IMG/VR virus record: IMGVR_UViG_3300035698_028661
Location: 1 to 20,217 of that record
Source: a virus
Direction: 5' to 3' (one strand)
DNA length: 20,217 nucleotides
Positions within the stretch are counted from its first letter, which is position 1. Each line of letters opens with the position of its first letter. The notes beneath the pieces were generated by a model. It was not told the origin of the DNA, did not search any database, and saw nothing but the letters and a program-made list of their open reading frames with translations. Positions 16,436 through 20,217 of this stretch are shown piece by piece. A program made the position numbers and the translations under genes.

Positions 16436-16621
16436 TTATTTGGAGAATCGGGGGTGGCTAGGCTTTGAACCACTGCTAGACTTCATGTCGCCACGCTGTT
16501 TTTCCTGCTGTTCAGTCAGCTTCAGCAGGTACCAGTCGCGCTCCCACTCCGGAAGCGCGTCAGCGTCCTGGGGTGACATCCCGAGTCCTTCGGGATGAAT
16601 GAGCACGAAGTTTTGCTCCAT
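16436..16621 (-). CDS. Small tail assembly chaperone frame (E'/T-like, probably fused by frameshift)
   Basis: The frame encodes 61 residues from an ATG at 16621, including GMSPQDADALPEWERDWYLL. The tryptophan-rich segment is like the short second chaperone frames that precede tape measures. The same frame stays open upstream without a stop through the T TTT TTG at 16657-16663. A -1 shift there would join it to the larger chaperone as a protein of 342 residues. Independent initiation is possible but weak, because AAGGAA is about 11 bases before the ATG. Place between the larger chaperone and tape measure equals that of E' in P2, of T in the lambda G/GT pair, and of the short DUF6760-type gene in some injection systems. 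The role would be to coat the tape measure and recruit tube subunits during assembly. Confidence 0.8.
   Translation of the reverse strand: MEQNFVLIHPEGLGMSPQDADALPEWERDWYLLKLTEQQEKQRGDMKSSSGSKPSHPRFSK
16577..16597 (-). other. Stable hairpin downstream of the frameshift site
   Basis: An 8-bp perfect stem (CATCCCGA with TCGGGATG) encloses a 5-base loop within the small chaperone frame. It starts 59 bases after the slippery heptamer. Classical stimulatory stems begin 5-9 bases downstream, so a direct role in frameshifting is doubtful. It could slow ribosomes or form part of a longer structure. The protein-coding constraint alone would not require such a stem. Confidence 0.5.
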
Positions 16622-16629
16622 GAGAGCTT

Positions 16630-17463
16630 CTATTCCTTCTTTGCTTGCCCCCGCAGCAAAAAATCCAGGATGTCAACCTGGACGTCAACGCGTCGACCGC
16701 ATACGGAACAGTTACCTTTTTCGGAAAGATCGGGCCCCGCTTTGTGCTTTTCGATGGCTTCCTCGAAGAAGTTCAAGATCGGCGCCTCGAAGATTTCCAG
16801 ATCTTCACGATCAACCGTCTGGCCGTTCACTTCCATGATCGTGGCCAACAGCATGTCGTCATTCATGTCGATGGGGTTTGCTTCCAGTCGACCTTGATTG
16901 GAGTACTTCAACGCGATGTCTTCGAAATCACCACCCAAGAGGTAGTGGAATTTCACCGTCACGCCGAGCTTTTCATCTTTCTCAGTGAAGGTGGGGAAGC
17001 CTTCTTGCCATTCCGGATCGACCCGAATGATTTTGATCTCATCCAGCTCGACGGTGAAGTCCGTTTTCTCGCCGCAATCGGGATGCTGGCAAGCAGAGGT
17101 CGCCACCATGGTTCGGGCGTCAGGCCACGTCTGCTTCCGAATTTCCAGTAGCAAGAAGTTGCGATCCGCTTCGGTCATACGACGCAAGAGCGGGGCGGTG
17201 GGCCGTTCACTCCCGAGCGTCTCTACGCACCGAGACAAGAATGCCGTGGTGATGTGAGCACCGCTCCGGCGAGCCTTGCCGGCAGCCGCAGCTTTCCGGT
17301 CGCCGCCGTTGGACGCGCGAACCGTTGCGGTTTTGATGACCACCCCTTCGGCGTCCGTGAATCCAACGGGTAGAATCAGTTCTTCTGAGGTTGTGGGTTC
17401 CGGCAGTCCGAACTTCTTGCGTCGATCTGCTGGGGTGAGATGCTGCTTTCGAATACGTGTCAT
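16630..17463 (-). CDS. Tail assembly chaperone, gp26/gpE-like, with four cysteines
   Basis: The 277-residue product has a basic N-terminus (TRIRKQHLTPADRRKKFG), a helical middle (FLSRCVETLGSERPTAPLLR) and a mixed C-terminal half. Cysteines 125 and 130 (CQHPDC) and 252 and 255 (CSVC) are spaced as a split zinc ribbon, which recalls the T4 gp26-like proteins of contractile tails and injection systems. The sequence FLLLEIRKQTWPDARTM precedes the first pair. Location between tube and tape measure fits a tail assembly chaperone. The slippery heptamer T TTT TTG covers codons 268-269, 8 codons before the stop. The ATG has GGAGGAGA upstream, a strong ribosome site. Specific assignment to gp26 is by pattern and less certain than the chaperone position. 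Confidence 0.78.
   Translation of the reverse strand: MTRIRKQHLTPADRRKKFGLPEPTTSEELILPVGFTDAEGVVIKTATVRASNGGDRKAAAAGKARRSGAHITTAFLSRCVETLGSERPTAPLLRRMTEADRNFLLLEIRKQTWPDARTMVATSACQHPDCGEKTDFTVELDEIKIIRVDPEWQEGFPTFTEKDEKLGVTVKFHYLLGGDFEDIALKYSNQGRLEANPIDMNDDMLLATIMEVNGQTVDREDLEIFEAPILNFFEEAIEKHKAGPDLSEKGNCSVCGRRVDVQVDILDFLLRGQAKKE
16657..16663 (-). other. Putative -1 ribosomal frameshift site (slippery heptamer T TTT TTG)
   Basis: On the coding strand the heptamer reads T TTT TTG, exactly in the X XXY YYZ phase of the larger chaperone frame (codons GAT TTT TTG). After a -1 slip the new frame reads through 12 codons with no stop and enters the small chaperone frame in register. The two frames differ by exactly -1. 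The heptamer is of the type used in the P2 E/E' tail genes. It is followed by a G-rich run, CGGGGG, and an AAGGAA that could act as an internal stimulatory Shine-Dalgarno or serve the downstream ATG. Confidence 0.75.
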
Positions 17464-17541
17464 GGTAGTTCTCCTCCGCCCTCTGGGTGGCTTCTAAATT
17501 GAACCAGAGCCAAAGCGGCCGAAGTGGGTTAATCGTTACGC
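17464..17541 (-). other. Largest gap between genes (78 bases), carries the chaperone ribosome site
   Basis: The gap separates tube and chaperone genes. It holds a strong Shine-Dalgarno (GGAGGAGA) about 7 bases before the ATG at 17463. A weak 6-bp stem (CTCTGG with CCAGAG, 17481-17486 and 17504-17509, loop of 17 bases) lies just upstream. There is no T run after it, so it is not a convincing terminator. I see no clear -10/-35 promoter. The gap might mark an RNA processing point that lets highly needed sheath and tube differ in amount from the chaperone. Confidence 0.4.
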
Positions 17542-18087
17542 TTAGGTGGCTCCAAGGGTCGAACCAGCGCGTTCAACAGCCATCTCGACGCGCTCGAACC
17601 ATACGTCCGAAGATGTGCCGTCGAGATCGGAATGCTCGTAAATCGCGGGCCATACGGCATCGAAATAGTACTCAAAGGCATGCGGGGTGTTCCCGCCGGG
17701 TGCGTCCCCGCCACGAGGGAAGACTTCTACGCGCATGCTGCCGCGGAGCACTTCTTCCTCTACATTGCCGTCTACGTCGATATCGACGATTTGCTTGTTC
17801 CAGTCGAGTAGAACGTTGGCTCCCTGAGAAGCAGCGCTCTCCAGTAACTGGCCACGCTCCAACACGATGTTGTCGTACGTGGTGAGCCCCGGAATCTTTC
17901 GAACAGATCCCAACTCATCGCCGTTACGGTATTCGACCTGCTCCGTTTCCTGACGCAAACCGCTAACGCGCTGGCAACCGATCGTAATCGGAGAACCGCT
18001 GTTTACGGAATTCGGCGGGTTAAGAGTTATCCGAAACTTGAATCCGCGCAACGGATCGTGCCGCACGCTACCACTAAGAATTGCCAT
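17542..18087 (-). CDS. Tail tube protein (T4 gp19-like)
   Basis: The 181-residue product follows the sheath directly and is close to the T4 gp19 length. The N-terminus has DPLRGFKFRITL, and residues about 38-75 carry the tube-family core: RVSGLRQETEQVEYRNGDEL, then KIPGLTTYDNIVLERGQLLE. The pattern GL-E-E-YR-G, then PG-T-Y-NI-L-RG is highly characteristic. Hexamers of this protein stack to form the inner tube through which DNA or cargo passes. The C-terminal part (VWPAIYEHSDLDGTSSDVWF) matches the last strands before the helix VERVEMAVERA-like end. GGAGGC lies 6 bases before the ATG and is part of the last sheath codons, so sheath and tube are translated together as in P2 FI-FII and T4 gp18-gp19. 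Confidence 0.94.
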   Translation of the reverse strand: MAILSGSVRHDPLRGFKFRITLNPPNSVNSGSPITIGCQRVSGLRQETEQVEYRNGDELGSVRKIPGLTTYDNIVLERGQLLESAASQGANVLLDWNKQIVDIDVDGNVEEEVLRGSMRVEVFPRGGDAPGGNTPHAFEYYFDAVWPAIYEHSDLDGTSSDVWFERVEMAVERAGSTLGAT

Positions 18088-18090
18088 GAG

Positions 18091-20118
18091 TTAGCCTCCA
18101 GTTATACCCAAGTCGCCGCTGATGAGCGCCAAGTTGAAGAGAATGAACTCAGCCGGCGGTACCGGCCGAATGCCCATGTCGCAGTGCAGGTTACCCAGTT
18201 CGATCTCGGATGCCGGGTTGTTCTCATCATCGCACTTGACGTAGTACGCGCCGTTGACCGCTTCCGCCGAAGCTCCCGCGGGTACGTACAGCGATCCGTC
18301 ACGATACAGGCTTCCCAAGAATGACCGTACCGAGAGGTACAGACTGCGTCGCGTGGTGTAGTCGTTTGGTTCGAAGACCACCCACCCGGTGCTGTTGAGA
18401 ATGCCGACCTGGACGTAGGTCATGATGCGGCGGATGTTGATGTAGTGGCGACCGTCCTTGACGGTCCACATCGTACGCGCGCCCCAGATTCGGAAACCCC
18501 GCTCCGCGAAGTTGCGGATGACGTTGACGCCGAGTGGGTTCAATAACCCTTGTTCGGCGTCCTGGACGTCCACGGTGAGCCCAAGGATGTTATTCAACAC
18601 AGGAACGTTGGCCGGCGCCTTGCGAATACCGGAAGTTTGCGTACTGTCCGACCACGCTCCCTGAACGGTTCCGTCAGGGGGGAGGTCGATCGTCAAGCCG
18701 TCGTTATCCGGGTCTGCGATCTGCACCCACGGGAAGTACAGCGCCACGAAGCTGGAGTCGATTCCGATGGTGTAGCGTCGATACTCATCCGCGGCCAGTA
18801 CCGTATCTACAGTGGCTGGCGTGTGGGCGATGTACATCGTGTCGGCGCGATTTTCTGAGTAAGCCGCAGCGGCTTGATCGACCACTACGCTATCGCTATC
18901 CGGAACCGACCAGAAGTTCATGGCTCCGCGACCCGCGAAGTCAAACAGGTACATACCCGTCTTTCCCGTAAAGTCGTCAATACCAACGAAATCGGCAGCC
19001 GCGACGGCAGCGTCAGTACCACCCGTTAGGCTGGTTTCCACGGTGTCGATTGGGGCAAACTGACCGTCTGTGAAGGGACCGGTGACACTCATTCCAACCC
19101 CGGTTGTCGCTGAAACGAGAATGCTCTCGTTGGTGGTACCACCCAACCGCGTCGCGATGGAATCGGCTGAATCCGTGGAGACGCTGAGGAACTCATGAGT
19201 TTCTACGACGGCGTTGTCTTCGTAGACGACCATGTCGAATTCTTCGCTAACCACAATCGCACCAATAATGAGTGCGTTAGTCAGATTCGTCGAGAAGGTG
19301 ACGGTGTTACCACTCACCGACAACACCTCGAGAAATTCGAATTCCGTCGCAACCGAACCGTAAAGACCGACAACCATGCCGGTCGCGAAACGCGTACCGT
19401 CAACGACGATAACGTCAGCCTGAGCGGCAGCAGCGGCCACGGCCGCCGTAGTGGAGGCGCGGTGTTTGCTGCAGGTGGTCAGGTTCGAGCCATCACCGCA
19501 AATGGCTCCCCCTATAGGATCCGCAAGTGAAAACGTCTTCGTGGTGTAGTCGATGGCGTAGATGTAACCATACTTGGTAAGACCCGACGCCGGGTCGACG
19601 CCACGAACCACATCGCCAATCTCGAACCCGGTAACGTCACTTACGATAACGTCGGCGACGCTACTGGCGCCGCCAGCAGGCCACGTCGCCGGGTCATTGA
19701 TGGTTGTGGAGGCCTTGAGGTTGGACACCCCCAAGAAGTTGCCGCCTTCGCCCTCGGCAATCGAAAGAACATTCAGACCAACCGCGGGAATGAGTACGGA
19801 GTTGTTGATGTCGAGATCTGCGTGGTTGGCGGGCGAGATGCTCTGGGCCGTGATTTTGGAAATCCAACACGCCGAACCACCGTTTTCGAAGAATTGCTTG
19901 ACGCAAAACGGCAAAAACAAATCACCGTAAACGGAGCTGTTGAAGATGCCGCCATACAACCTCGTGAATTGAGACCACGACGTCACGAAACCGAGCTTGT
20001 CGTCCACCCCGCGTCGAGTCAAACCCTCGAACGCACCGATGTCGGCAGCTGGGGCTGTGATGAGCGGAATGCCACCTTGTTCGGTGAAATAGAGACCGGG
20101 GAAGGTCAGAATAGGCAT
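18091..20118 (-). CDS. Contractile tail sheath protein with a large inserted beta domain
   Basis: The 675-residue product has both conserved ends of sheath proteins. At the N-terminus are FPGLYFTEQGGIPLITAPA and DIGAFEGLTRRG, then FVTSWSQFTRLYGG and a helix with FFENGGSACWISKI. At the C-terminus are AERGFRIWGARTM (538-550), RHYINIRRIMTYV (557-569), VFEPNDYTTRRSLYLSVRSF (581-600), AYYVKCDDENNP (624-635) and IRPVPPAEFILFNL (650-663). Contraction of the sheath drives the tube through the envelope. The middle (residues about 100-370) is Ala/Val/Thr/Ser-rich and variable, as expected for the surface domain. It contains two similar beta units at 153-202 and 232-280. AGGAGG lies about 9 bases before the ATG, inside the end of the previous gene. 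Confidence 0.97.
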   Translation of the reverse strand: MPILTFPGLYFTEQGGIPLITAPAADIGAFEGLTRRGVDDKLGFVTSWSQFTRLYGGIFNSSVYGDLFLPFCVKQFFENGGSACWISKITAQSISPANHADLDINNSVLIPAVGLNVLSIAEGEGGNFLGVSNLKASTTINDPATWPAGGASSVADVIVSDVTGFEIGDVVRGVDPASGLTKYGYIYAIDYTTKTFSLADPIGGAICGDGSNLTTCSKHRASTTAAVAAAAAQADVIVVDGTRFATGMVVGLYGSVATEFEFLEVLSVSGNTVTFSTNLTNALIIGAIVVSEEFDMVVYEDNAVVETHEFLSVSTDSADSIATRLGGTTNESILVSATTGVGMSVTGPFTDGQFAPIDTVETSLTGGTDAAVAAADFVGIDDFTGKTGMYLFDFAGRGAMNFWSVPDSDSVVVDQAAAAYSENRADTMYIAHTPATVDTVLAADEYRRYTIGIDSSFVALYFPWVQIADPDNDGLTIDLPPDGTVQGAWSDSTQTSGIRKAPANVPVLNNILGLTVDVQDAEQGLLNPLGVNVIRNFAERGFRIWGARTMWTVKDGRHYINIRRIMTYVQVGILNSTGWVVFEPNDYTTRRSLYLSVRSFLGSLYRDGSLYVPAGASAEAVNGAYYVKCDDENNPASEIELGNLHCDMGIRPVPPAEFILFNLALISGDLGITGG

Positions 20119-20121
20119 CTG

Positions 20122-20217
20122 CTAGCCCTCCTTTGCCGCGGTTGTCGGCTTGTTCTTTTTCAGGATCTTCTTGGGTTCGTCTACGATGACCAGACGCGGC
20201 TTCCGAAGATGAGACGC
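20122..20217 (-). CDS. C-terminal end of an unknown upstream protein (5' part outside the window)
   Basis: Thirty-one codons and a TAG stop are visible in one open frame that enters from the right edge. The end is lysine-rich (VDEPKKILKKNKPTTAAKEG) and probably disordered. Its last codons contain the AGGAGG used by the sheath gene, and the stop is 3 bases from the sheath ATG, so it is the preceding member of the operon. In P2-like and T4-like clusters this place may be held by a tail completion, terminator or small adaptor protein, but the visible piece does not allow an assignment. Confidence 0.6.
   Translation of the reverse strand, partial: ASHLRKPRLVIVDEPKKILKKNKPTTAAKEG

Noticed and set aside
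16645-17151. 168-codon open frame on the plus strand
   Set aside because: Antisense to the chaperone gene, which has the right operon spacing, a strong ribosome site and the frameshift site.
17481-17509. Terminator between tube and chaperone genes
   Set aside because: The stem has only 6 bp with a 17-base loop and no following T run.
1-20217. tRNA genes, CRISPR arrays, insertion sequences, integrase or attachment site
   Set aside because: None seen by reading. The window is filled by tightly spaced minus-strand genes with no room for such elements.

Overview
This window is a densely packed morphogenesis operon for a long contractile tail. All genes lie on the minus strand, so transcription runs from high to low coordinates. 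I recognise the protein families by sequence pattern only, and no database search was run. The most likely source is a myovirus-type tailed phage or prophage of an unidentified bacterium. The markers are a TP901-type tape measure, a P2-like order (sheath, tube, two-part chaperone, tape measure, hub) and an apparent -1 frameshift site between the two chaperone frames. Several proteins also resemble parts of extracellular contractile injection systems: the CIS-tube/Afp7-like protein, the LysM-like protein, the zinc-cysteine chaperone and the DUF6519-like N-terminus of the last protein. The window shows no toxin, AAA+ ATPase, capsid or lysis gene that would settle the question. No RNA genes, insertion sequences, CRISPR arrays or integrase were seen.

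Layout in order of transcription. (1) 20217-16436, tail shaft: the end of an unknown lysine-rich protein, the sheath, the tube, and the chaperone pair with an in-phase T TTT TTG slippery heptamer. (2) 16424-12630, tape measure and hub adaptors: a 957-residue tape measure with an extreme hydrophobic C-terminal half, a CIS-tube-like hub protein and a LysM/gpX-like protein. (3) 12637-9252, the central hub (gp27/gpD-like) and a gp5/VgrG-like spike with an OB fold and beta-helix. (4) 9248-6650, a cassette of four proteins whose roles I cannot name. One has a fibre-like beta domain, one is mostly helical and one is a coiled coil. This cassette also holds a 25-bp near-perfect palindrome. (5) 6666-1, baseplate wedge and periphery: gp25-like, gp6/gpJ-like, an unknown 211-residue protein, a gpI-like protein with extra beta domains at both ends, and a fibre or spike protein that runs off the left edge with a beta-helix.

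The genes overlap or are separated by at most about 20 bases. The one exception is the 78-base gap before the chaperone gene. Most starts have a Shine-Dalgarno sequence inside the end of the preceding gene, and there are stop/start overlaps (ATGA, TAATG). Stoichiometry is therefore probably set by translational coupling and frameshifting rather than by internal promoters. A recurring theme is domain reuse. Similar small beta domains occur twice inside the sheath, twice inside the gpI-like protein, and once each in the gpI-like protein and the fibre.
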